A stretch of 12,608 nt of DNA from Candidatus Uhrbacteria bacterium (GTDB lineage: Bacteria; Patescibacteriota; Patescibacteriia; 2-12-FULL-60-25). Position 1 is the first letter of the stretch; each line of letters starts with the position of its first letter. Positions 7,216 to 12,608 of the stretch are shown here, in pieces. The position numbers and the translations under genes are program-made. The notes under the pieces are model-generated. The model made no database searches. It had not been told where the DNA came from and saw only the letters and a list, made by a program, of their open reading frames with translations. The stretch lies in NCBI GenBank assembly GCA_016866635.1, contig VGLT01000013.1, forward strand, positions 1-12,608. The letters run 5' to 3'.

Positions 7216-7623
7216 ATGAGAATTCTTGGCATTGACTATGGATCGGCTCGCGTGGGAGTCGCACTTGGGGATACGGAAACACGCGTGGCAAGTCCGTGGC
7301 GTGTGATCGCAAATGAAGACGTTGAGGAAACGATTGATCGACTGGGTGAAATAGCGAAACAAGAGCGCGCGGAAAAATTCGTGGTAGGCATGCCGCGTCC
7401 ACTCGCGGATCAATTGGGCGAGAGCGATCAAACGCGCGAGGTCAAAGTGTTTATTGAGCGACTCGCCCGCTTGTCGTTTCCGATCGAAGAGGAAAATGAA
7501 ACTTTGTCGAGTGCCCTTGCCGCTAAGCAAGCAAAGGAAATGGGGGAGACAAAAAAGAGAGATGATTTGGCCGCAACCGTCATCTTACAAGGATGGCTGG
7601 ATCGATATGAGCTATCTTCGTGA
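7216..7623 (+). CDS. ruvX: RuvX/YqgF-family RNase H-fold nuclease (putative pre-16S rRNA / Holliday junction nuclease)
   Basis: This 135-aa protein has the normal family length. Members take part in 16S rRNA 5'-end maturation and have been proposed as Holliday junction resolvases. The RNase H-like fold shows the first catalytic aspartate in ILGIDYGSARVGVALGD (D7), the strand FVVGMPRPL, and the final acidic position in RDDLAATVILQGWLD (D116, next to D117). The middle motif, usually DER(L)(T/S), reads N94-E95-T96-L97-S98-S99. The glutamate is kept but the flanking D and R are replaced. The gene begins 1 nt after the 89-aa membrane protein and its end overlaps recO by 17 nt. Confidence 0.92.
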   Translation: MRILGIDYGSARVGVALGDTETRVASPWRVIANEDVEETIDRLGEIAKQERAEKFVVGMPRPLADQLGESDQTREVKVFIERLARLSFPIEEENETLSSALAAKQAKEMGETKKRDDLAATVILQGWLDRYELSS

Positions 7624-8266
7624 TACGGTGATCATTTTAAAGAATGAGCCGTTTCGAGAACAGGATTCATGGGTCACGATGTATGGAAGGCAGTTTGGAA
7701 AGTTGCAAGCGGTTGCCCGTGGGGCGCGTCGTGCATCTGCCAAATCTCTGGGTCACCTTGAGCCTTTGTCGGAAGTAGAAGTGATGATTGCGAAGGGGGT
7801 GAGTTTTGATAAGTTAGCGGTGGCGCATGCGATTCATCCTCGCGTTGTCTTGCGAGAAGAGCTTGGGATGATCGCGCTTGCCTGTGGATTCGCGGATCTC
7901 GTCGACGTGCTCACGAAGCCTGGGCTAGAAGATCGCGCGATTTTTGATTTATGCATTGAGTTGTTCTCGCTCTCCCAATCCGAAACCTTTTCTCTCGCAA
8001 GATTTCAACTGCTCTTTGCTGGAGCAACACTCCGACTCCTTGATCTTCTTGGTTACGCTCCAGCCGTGTCTGAGATCGAGATCTCTGAAGATGGTCGGCG
8101 CATGCTCCATTTTATGCGTCGACGACCCTTGTCAGAGCTGTTAAAGATCACCGCTCCCGCCTCACTCTTTTTTGAAATCAGTCGCGTGATGGATGACTGT
8201 GTAAAACTCGCCCCATGGTATAAGCAGCCACACGGTTCCAGAACCCTGGCTTCCATCTTGAGCTAA
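7607..8266 (+). CDS. recO: DNA repair protein RecO, short form without zinc finger
   Basis: This 219-aa protein works with RecR and RecF to load RecA onto SSB-coated DNA. The N-terminal OB fold is clear (MSYLRDTVIILKNEPFREQD, GKLQAVARGARRASAKSLGHLEPL). The helical C-terminal domain includes ARFQLLFAGATLRLLDLLGYAP. After LLGYAP many RecO proteins carry a Cys4 zinc finger. Here that segment is replaced by VSEIEISEDGRRMLHF and no CxxC pair occurs anywhere. I chose the ATG at 7607, which overlaps the ruvX end by 17 nt. An in-frame TTG at 7454 would add about 50 residues not seen in the family and overlap ruvX by 170 nt. The TAA stop lies within AGCTAAC, one unit of the heptamer seen elsewhere. 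Confidence 0.92.
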   Translation: MSYLRDTVIILKNEPFREQDSWVTMYGRQFGKLQAVARGARRASAKSLGHLEPLSEVEVMIAKGVSFDKLAVAHAIHPRVVLREELGMIALACGFADLVDVLTKPGLEDRAIFDLCIELFSLSQSETFSLARFQLLFAGATLRLLDLLGYAPAVSEIEISEDGRRMLHFMRRRPLSELLKITAPASLFFEISRVMDDCVKLAPWYKQPHGSRTLASILS

Positions 8267-8269
8267 CAG

Positions 8270-8299
8270 TTGCCTGATAGGTATTGCTTGAGGTATGAT
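8270..8299 (+). promoter_or_regulatory. Promoter of asnS
   Basis: TTGCCT (8270-8275), an 18-nt spacer and TATGAT (8294-8299) form a good sigma-70-type promoter. It ends 9 nt before the ATG at 8309. It begins 4 nt after the recO stop and gives a transcript with at most 2-3 nt of leader. Confidence 0.65.
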
Positions 8300-8308
8300 C
8301 CGGCCCAT

Positions 8309-9628
8309 ATGGATTGTCTTATCAAGGATTTTGCACAGCACGTGGGGGAGGTCGTGACGATGAAGGGCTGGTCTTATAATGTGCGCTCGAGTGGGTCGAT
8401 CGTCTTTTTGCAAATGCGTGATGGAAGCGGATTTACGCAAGCCGTGGTTGCAAAGCCGACCGTGAGTGAAGAGGTATGGAATGCCGCCTCGCGTTTGACG
8501 ATCGAGTCGTCCGCCATCGTCACCGGTACGGTCACCAAGCATCCAAAACAAGAAGGGGTGTATGAACTGCAGGTAACAGACGTACAACCAATTCAGATCG
8601 CAGAAGAATATCCGATTGGCAAAAAAGAACACGGTCCAGATTTTCTATTTGATCATCGTGATTTGTATGTACGCTCCAAAACTCCTTGGGCCGTGTTACG
8701 TATTCGTGATCGCGTGTTTCTTTCTATCGAGCAATTTTTTCATGAAGAGGGATTTATTCGATTCGACACGCCGATCATTCAACCAACAAGCTGTGAAGAT
8801 ACCACACAATTATTCACCGTAGATTATTATGAGACCCCTGGGTACTTGTCGCAATCCGGTCAGCTGTACAGCGAGGCGGGGATCATGTCCTTTGGAAAGG
8901 TCTATGATTTTGGTCCGGTGTTCCGCGCGGAAAAAAGCAAAACACGTCACCATTTATCTGAATTGTGGATGATGGATGCAGAAATGGCATTCCATGATCA
9001 GACGATGAACATGGATGTCCAGGAGCGACTTGTGAAAAGAATGGTAAAAGATGTGCTCGAACATTGCCAGGAAGAGTTGAAGATTTTGGAGCGAGATACA
9101 ACGATCTTACAAAAGTTGGTACACGAACCATTTGTTCACCTCAAGCATGCAGAAGCAAAACGGATACTCAAAGAAGAAGGATTGATCACGAAGGAGACAT
9201 ACGATGATACGTATTGGCAAGATGACATGTCGACGGAAGAGGAGATTGCACTCGGAAATAAATACCAATTGCCCGTGTTTATTGAAGATTATCCTGCGCA
9301 AATTAAATCGTTTTATATGAAGCGATTTGTGGATGCAGGGGGAGTCTTGCGTGCGCGTTGTGCAGACCTGATTGCGCCAGAAGAAGGGCGCGAGATTGTT
9401 GGCGGTAGTCAACGTGAAGAAAGTTACGAAGCGCTGAAAAAAGAGATCGTCGATCGCAAATATCCGTTGGAAAAATACGAGTGGTATTTAAACACGCGCA
9501 AATACGGCAGTGTCCCACATAGCGGCTTCGGCCTAGGTCTTGAGCGCACCGTGCGCTGGATCTGTGGCGTTCACCATGTGCGGGAAACGATTCCATTTCC
9601 ACGTTTGCTCAATCGAATGGAGCCATAA
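8309..9628 (+). CDS. asnS: Asparagine--tRNA ligase
   Basis: This 439-aa class IIb synthetase charges tRNA-Asn with asparagine in the cytoplasm. An N-terminal OB-fold anticodon domain (about 1-105, VTMKGWSYNVRSSGSIVFLQ) is followed by the catalytic core. Y179LSQSGQL, motif 2 F205RAEKSKTRHHLSELWMMDAE and motif 3 GLGLE412R413 are present, with the ending ETIPFPRLLNRMEP. The ending and LSELWMMDAEMAF point to AsnRS rather than AspRS. YLSQSGQLYSEAGIM resembles the shorter archaeal/Thermus-like AsnRS more than the E. coli type. The frame can be opened from a TTG at 8270, but those 13 extra residues have no family counterpart and overlie the promoter, so I place the start at 8309. Direct AsnRS charging makes an Asp-tRNA-Asn amidation route unnecessary here. 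Confidence 0.95.
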   Translation: MDCLIKDFAQHVGEVVTMKGWSYNVRSSGSIVFLQMRDGSGFTQAVVAKPTVSEEVWNAASRLTIESSAIVTGTVTKHPKQEGVYELQVTDVQPIQIAEEYPIGKKEHGPDFLFDHRDLYVRSKTPWAVLRIRDRVFLSIEQFFHEEGFIRFDTPIIQPTSCEDTTQLFTVDYYETPGYLSQSGQLYSEAGIMSFGKVYDFGPVFRAEKSKTRHHLSELWMMDAEMAFHDQTMNMDVQERLVKRMVKDVLEHCQEELKILERDTTILQKLVHEPFVHLKHAEAKRILKEEGLITKETYDDTYWQDDMSTEEEIALGNKYQLPVFIEDYPAQIKSFYMKRFVDAGGVLRARCADLIAPEEGREIVGGSQREESYEALKKEIVDRKYPLEKYEWYLNTRKYGSVPHSGFGLGLERTVRWICGVHHVRETIPFPRLLNRMEP

Positions 9629-9640
9629 TTGGGTGTTTGG

Positions 9641-9670
9641 TTGGAAGTGTGTAAGAAAACCCTGTAGAAT
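9641..9670 (+). promoter_or_regulatory. Promoter of the 168-aa protein gene
   Basis: TTGGAA (9641-9646), an 18-nt spacer and TAGAAT (9665-9670) lie in the short gap after asnS. The -10 ends 6 nt before the ATG at 9677, so the mRNA would start at the ATG. Confidence 0.6.
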
Positions 9671-9676
9671 AGAGGC

Positions 9677-10183
9677 ATGTCCGATGAATTTAAGAGCAAA
9701 AAATGGGCAAGCGGTGTTGTCACCTCTCTTTTTGTTGGCGTTTTATTAGCCGGGGTTGTCTCTACGTTGAATAAAGATCGGGGTTTGTCGACAAATTCCG
9801 CGACTTCTTCCCATCAGATCATTATTCCATCGAGCGATCAGTATGTGTCGCCTCTTGGAAAAATCGTGCAAGCACTTCCGCTTGACCCAACTTGGTTTGG
9901 ATTTCCTGAATCCTCAAACACCTCTTCCCTCGATACGCGAGAGGTGACGAAAAAGCATGTCTCTAGTACGTTGACATTGATTAAAGATGCAGAAGGTAAG
10001 ACCTATACCGATCCCAAGGTGCTTGGCGTGATTGACCCAACGCATGTGGCCGTTGTCGCAAATAGTGATACCGGGAAAGCTGTCTTGTCTGTGAATCAGG
10101 AAGGGCGCGCGACTCCTCTTGCGATGCTTAGCTCCAGTACAACCCCATTTCTCAACAATCAAGGTTCGGTGTGTTTAAAGTAA
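9677..10183 (+). CDS. Membrane-anchored protein of unknown function
   Basis: This 168-aa protein has one N-terminal hydrophobic helix (about residues 10-31). It is preceded by a short positively charged tail (KSKKW), which predicts N-in topology with the rest outside the membrane. A Ser/Thr-rich linker follows (about 37-55). A region with alternating hydrophobic residues, LTLIKDAEGKTYTDPKVLGVIDPTHVAVV (split here only for description, about 99-127), suggests a small beta-rich domain. The tail is again Ser/Thr-rich and has a single Cys (C166). No lipobox, catalytic motif or known domain is recognised. The gene has its own promoter and sits between asnS and a second orphan membrane protein. It could be a cell-surface or lineage-specific protein; the function is unknown. 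Confidence 0.75.
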   Translation: MSDEFKSKKWASGVVTSLFVGVLLAGVVSTLNKDRGLSTNSATSSHQIIIPSSDQYVSPLGKIVQALPLDPTWFGFPESSNTSSLDTREVTKKHVSSTLTLIKDAEGKTYTDPKVLGVIDPTHVAVVANSDTGKAVLSVNQEGRATPLAMLSSSTTPFLNNQGSVCLK

Positions 10184-10185
10184 TG

Positions 10186-10194
10186 TGGTACACT
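10186..10194 (+). promoter_or_regulatory. Extended -10 promoter of the 79-aa protein gene
   Basis: TG-G-TACACT (TG 10186-10187, hexamer 10189-10194) starts 2 nt after the upstream stop codon and ends 9 nt before the ATG at 10204. No good -35 is visible. The transcript is predicted to have 0-3 nt of leader and may continue into aspS. Confidence 0.55.
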
Positions 10195-10203
10195 AGTGGC
10201 TGT

Positions 10204-10443
10204 ATGAGCTCTGTTCACTTTCAAAAATACCCTGATGGGTGGATTAAAATTTGGATTGGGATCGGTTTACTTGGTTTTCTCGCCATTTTGTTTTTTGTAA
10301 CCCTGGCGCAGGGGACGTTTTTGACAGAGCAGCAAAGATTCATTGCATGCAGTAAGCAACAGCGCACGGATTGTGATCCATCCTTTTTTTGGATGATGAA
10401 TGACTGGGAGTTGCCCTATGATACGGTGCCGGTTAAAAAGTAG
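10204..10443 (+). CDS. Small single-pass membrane protein of unknown function
   Basis: This 79-aa protein has a hydrophobic helix at about residues 13-36. The remaining tail (about 37-79) is probably outside and contains two cysteines, C49 and C57, that could form a disulfide, plus an aromatic patch FFWMMNDWELPY. The frame opens further upstream at a GTG (10171), but the extended -10 at 10186-10194 lies inside that extension. I therefore take the ATG at 10204. No family is recognised. Like its neighbour it has its own promoter and lies between two synthetase genes without an evident functional link. Confidence 0.65.
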   Translation: MSSVHFQKYPDGWIKIWIGIGLLGFLAILFFVTLAQGTFLTEQQRFIACSKQQRTDCDPSFFWMMNDWELPYDTVPVKK

Positions 10444-10484
10444 TTGCGCCAAATGAGCAAATCTGGTGAAATCGGTCGAATACT

Positions 10485-11882
10485 ATGCCACGTCTATTAG
10501 TGAAAGATACGGTTGCGGCCGTCGGTCAGACCGTTGTATTGAAGGGTTGGGTCCATGCCCGGCGGGATATGGGAAAGTTTGGATTTATTGATCTGCGGGA
10601 TCGATCCGGGATTGCGCAGGTGATTATGATTCCAGCAGAGCTCTCGGAGCGTGGACAAGCCGCCATGAAAGATTTGCGCTCGGAATATTGTGTTGCGATT
10701 GAAGGAGTTGTTCAAGCACGATCGGAAAAACAGGTGAATCCAAATATGGCCACCGGGACCATCGAGATCCTGGCTCAGGATATTGAGATCTTGAATCCAG
10801 CCAAGACGCCACCGTTTGAAGTGAATGCAGATACGAGCGGGATTCATGAAGAAGTGCGCTTGAAATATCGCTACTTGGATTTGCGCAGTGAGCGCATGCA
10901 ACGGAATCTTCGTTTGCGCGACACGATCATCACGTTTTTCCGTACCTACATGCACGCCCATGATTTTACAGAAATAGAAACACCTATTTTGATGAAGGGG
11001 ACACCAGAAGGCTCCCGAGAGTATCTTGTGCCCTCGCGTTTACATCACGGAACATTTTACGTATTGCCGCAATCACCGCAGCAATTTAAACAGCTCTGCA
11101 TGGTTGCAGGATTTGAACGCTACTTTCAGATCGCTCGCTGTTTTCGTGATGAGGATCAGCGAGGTGATCGTCAGCCGGAATTTACGCAATTGGATTTTGA
11201 GATGTCGTTTGTCACACAAGAAGAGATCCTTCAGTATACGGAAGCGATGTTTATCGAGATGGTGAAAACCCTGTTTCCGGAAAAACGCATTTCTTCCACG
11301 CCATTTCCTCGACTCACCTATGCGGAAAGCATGGAGCGATATGGGAATGACAAACCGGACCTTCGCAAAGACAAGCATGATCCAAATGAATTGGCCTTTG
11401 CTTGGGTACTGGATTTTCCGATGTTTGAAGTGGATGAAGAAGGAACGATCGCCGCCAAACATCACCCATTTTGCTCTATCAAGGAAGAAGATCGTGAAAA
11501 ATTTATGCAAGGAGAGGATTTGATGCATATTCGAGCTAATGCCTATGATTTGGTGTTGAATGGATATGAATTAAGTTCCGGAAGTATCCGTATCCATGAG
11601 CGTGAATTACAAAAACGCATTTTTGATCTTTTGCAGATCAGCGAAGCGGATCAGCAGGCGCGATTTGGTCATATGCTCGAAGCGTTTGAATATGGAGCCC
11701 CTCCGCACGGAGGATTTGCGCCAGGGATCGATCGGATTGTGATGTTGATGGCAGGTGAACCAAATATTCGGGAAGTGATCGCATTCCCTAAAACAGGAGA
11801 TGCTCGCGATCTCATGATGGGCGCTCCATCTGACGTCGAAAAGAAGCGGTTGGATGAAGCACATGTCCAAATCAAACAATGA
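10485..11882 (+). CDS. aspS: Aspartate--tRNA ligase, bacterial type lacking the GAD insertion domain
   Basis: This 465-aa class IIb synthetase charges tRNA-Asp; bacterial AspRS is normally about 580-600 aa. The N-terminal OB-fold anticodon domain covers about 1-105 (GWVHARRDMGKFGFIDLRDRSG). The core has YVLPQSPQQFKQL, motif 2 F220RDEDQRGDRQPEFTQLDFEMSF (residues 220-241) and motif 3 GID416R417. It ends in the bacterial signature FPKTGDARDLMMGAPS. Between GNDKPDLR294 and AWVLDFPMFE (from A306) the family normally carries a GAD domain of roughly 120-130 residues. Here only about 11 residues (KDKHDPNELAF) connect them. The reading frame is intact, so this is not a frameshift. M29 occupies the site that is His in some non-discriminating AspRS enzymes, and asnS is nearby, so a tRNA-Asp-specific enzyme is likely. 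A 41-nt gap precedes it with no convincing promoter. The stop overlaps scpA (ATGA). Confidence 0.96.
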   Translation: MPRLLVKDTVAAVGQTVVLKGWVHARRDMGKFGFIDLRDRSGIAQVIMIPAELSERGQAAMKDLRSEYCVAIEGVVQARSEKQVNPNMATGTIEILAQDIEILNPAKTPPFEVNADTSGIHEEVRLKYRYLDLRSERMQRNLRLRDTIITFFRTYMHAHDFTEIETPILMKGTPEGSREYLVPSRLHHGTFYVLPQSPQQFKQLCMVAGFERYFQIARCFRDEDQRGDRQPEFTQLDFEMSFVTQEEILQYTEAMFIEMVKTLFPEKRISSTPFPRLTYAESMERYGNDKPDLRKDKHDPNELAFAWVLDFPMFEVDEEGTIAAKHHPFCSIKEEDREKFMQGEDLMHIRANAYDLVLNGYELSSGSIRIHERELQKRIFDLLQISEADQQARFGHMLEAFEYGAPPHGGFAPGIDRIVMLMAGEPNIREVIAFPKTGDARDLMMGAPSDVEKKRLDEAHVQIKQ

Positions 11883-12589
11883 GCTACTCCGTTCGCGTAC
11901 ATGATTTTGAGGGGCCGTTAGACCTCTTGCTCCAGCTTATTGAAGGAGAAAAAATGGAGATTACCAACGTGTCGCTCATGGCCGTGACCGAACCGTTTGT
12001 AAAACAGGTAGAAGCGCAGAAAGGCAAGGTCCCGCCAGAAGAGTTGGCAGACTTCCTCGTCATCGCCGCCAAGCTTATTTATCTTAAGTCAAAAGCTCTT
12101 CTCCCCTCATTCCTTGACCCTGCATTGGAAGAAGGACCAGATTTGGAATCGCAATTACGTTTATACAAGGCATTTGTAGAAGCCGCGAGGCAGATTGGTG
12201 AGATGGCGATGAGCGGTTCTTCTTTATATGGGAGATCCAAGCGGATGTCACGCATGATGTCTCAAGGATTTGTCGCACCAACCGGAGTGTCGTCACAGGT
12301 CTTACGGGATTTGTATCAGCGTGTGATTCAGCGATTGGAGCCGTTGATTCAATTACCCAAGGCGGCGGTGGAGCGCGTCATTTCGATCGAGGATAAAATT
12401 TTGGAATTGGGCGAACGGGTCAAACGACACATGAAAACGTCCTTTCATAGATTTCTCGCAGAAGCCAAAGATCGTGGAGAAATGATCGTTTCTTTTTTGG
12501 CTTTGCTTGAGCTTATCAAACTGCGCAGTGTGAACGTTACACAAGAACATGTGTTTCATGATATTCAATTGGAAAGCTATGAGACTTGA
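11879..12589 (+). CDS. scpA: Segregation and condensation protein A (kleisin)
   Basis: This 236-aa kleisin subunit of the Smc-ScpAB condensin helps compact and segregate the chromosome. The N-terminal helical domain that binds the SMC neck has the family signature: VHDFEGPLDLLLQLIE (residues 7-22), followed by ADFLVIAAKLIYLKSKALLP. The middle is variable and charged. The C-terminal winged helix, which binds the SMC head, is seen in FHRFLAEAKDRGEMIVSFLALLELIK and the following LRSVNVTQEH. The length is normal. The ATG overlaps the aspS stop in ATGA, implying translational coupling, and its 3' end overlaps scpB by 11 nt. Confidence 0.95.
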   Translation: MSYSVRVHDFEGPLDLLLQLIEGEKMEITNVSLMAVTEPFVKQVEAQKGKVPPEELADFLVIAAKLIYLKSKALLPSFLDPALEEGPDLESQLRLYKAFVEAARQIGEMAMSGSSLYGRSKRMSRMMSQGFVAPTGVSSQVLRDLYQRVIQRLEPLIQLPKAAVERVISIEDKILELGERVKRHMKTSFHRFLAEAKDRGEMIVSFLALLELIKLRSVNVTQEHVFHDIQLESYET

Positions 12590-12608
12590 TTCTAAAATAG
12601 AAGCGATT
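12579..12608 (+). CDS. scpB: 5' end of scpB (segregation and condensation protein B), truncated by the window
   Basis: An ATG at 12579, inside the scpA end, opens a frame reading MRLDSKIEAI to the window edge. ScpB proteins typically begin with a short polar stretch and then KIEALLF, and scpB almost always follows scpA. GGAAAG at 12571-12576 could act as a weak ribosome binding site. Only ten codons are visible, so the call rests on gene order and this short match. Confidence 0.75.
   Translation, partial: MRLDSKIEAI

Noticed and set aside
7454..7606. Upstream TTG start for recO
   Set aside because: It would overlap ruvX by 170 nt and add residues outside the RecO family; the ATG at 7607 begins with the expected OB-fold strand.
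8270..8308. Longer asnS start at TTG 8270
   Set aside because: The 13 added residues do not resemble AsnRS and the stretch contains a good -35/-10 promoter; the ATG at 8309 fits the family N-terminus.
10171..10203. Longer GTG start for the 79-aa membrane protein
   Set aside because: It overlaps the previous gene and spans an extended -10; the ATG at 10204 is better placed.
10444..10484. Promoter for aspS
   Set aside because: The best -10-like hexamer (TCGAAT, 10476-10481) is poor and too close to the ATG; aspS may be read from the promoter at 10186.
1..12608. A new multi-gene defence, mobile or biosynthetic system
   Set aside because: Apart from three unidentified membrane proteins and the cut-off gene at the left edge, all genes are recognisable housekeeping genes; no transposase, integrase, nuclease-toxin pair or CRISPR-like array was found.

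Overview
The window reads as a compact chromosomal segment from a bacterium with a small genome. It is most likely a member of the Candidate Phyla Radiation (Patescibacteria). I infer this from gene packing (gaps of 1-120 nt, several stop/start overlaps), trimmed versions of universal enzymes (an AspRS without its bacterial GAD domain, a RecO without its zinc finger), several short orphan membrane proteins and almost no recognisable Shine-Dalgarno sites. TGA is the stop codon of several well-conserved proteins here (PheT, RuvX, AspS, ScpA), so the recoded Gracilibacteria/Absconditabacteria (TGA = Gly) are unlikely. No taxonomic marker such as rRNA is present, so the assignment is tentative.

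Layout. Positions 1-86 hold the 3' end of a plus-strand gene. It runs convergently into a minus-strand gene (50-2164) for a large polytopic membrane protein of glycosyltransferase-C-like architecture. A 120-nt divergent intergenic region (2165-2284) carries promoter elements for both directions and a pair of degenerate direct repeats. From 2285 onward everything is on the plus strand: rseP-like site-2 protease, pheS, pheT, a small membrane protein, ruvX, recO, asnS, two orphan membrane proteins, aspS, scpA and the first ten codons of scpB. No tRNA, rRNA, CRISPR array, transposase or convincing intrinsic terminator was seen. No gene-free stretch exceeds 300 nt.

Functionally this is a housekeeping region: three aminoacyl-tRNA synthetases (Phe, Asn, Asp), DNA repair and recombination (RuvX, RecO), chromosome condensation (ScpA/ScpB) and regulated intramembrane proteolysis (RseP). 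It is not an obvious defence, phage or biosynthetic locus, and I found no new multi-gene system.

The less ordinary signals are four. First, six genes have a TAnnnT -10 element ending only 6-9 nt before the ATG, three of them with an extended TGn, which predicts leaderless mRNAs; this also corrects two apparent longer ORF starts (asnS and the 79-aa protein). Second, AspRS is of bacterial type but has a precise deletion of the GAD insertion. Third, a family of heptanucleotide-period repeats (AGC[A/T]NNN) and a nested GC-rich palindrome lie inside coding sequence. Fourth, PheS carries a Cys4 zinc-ribbon-like insertion.
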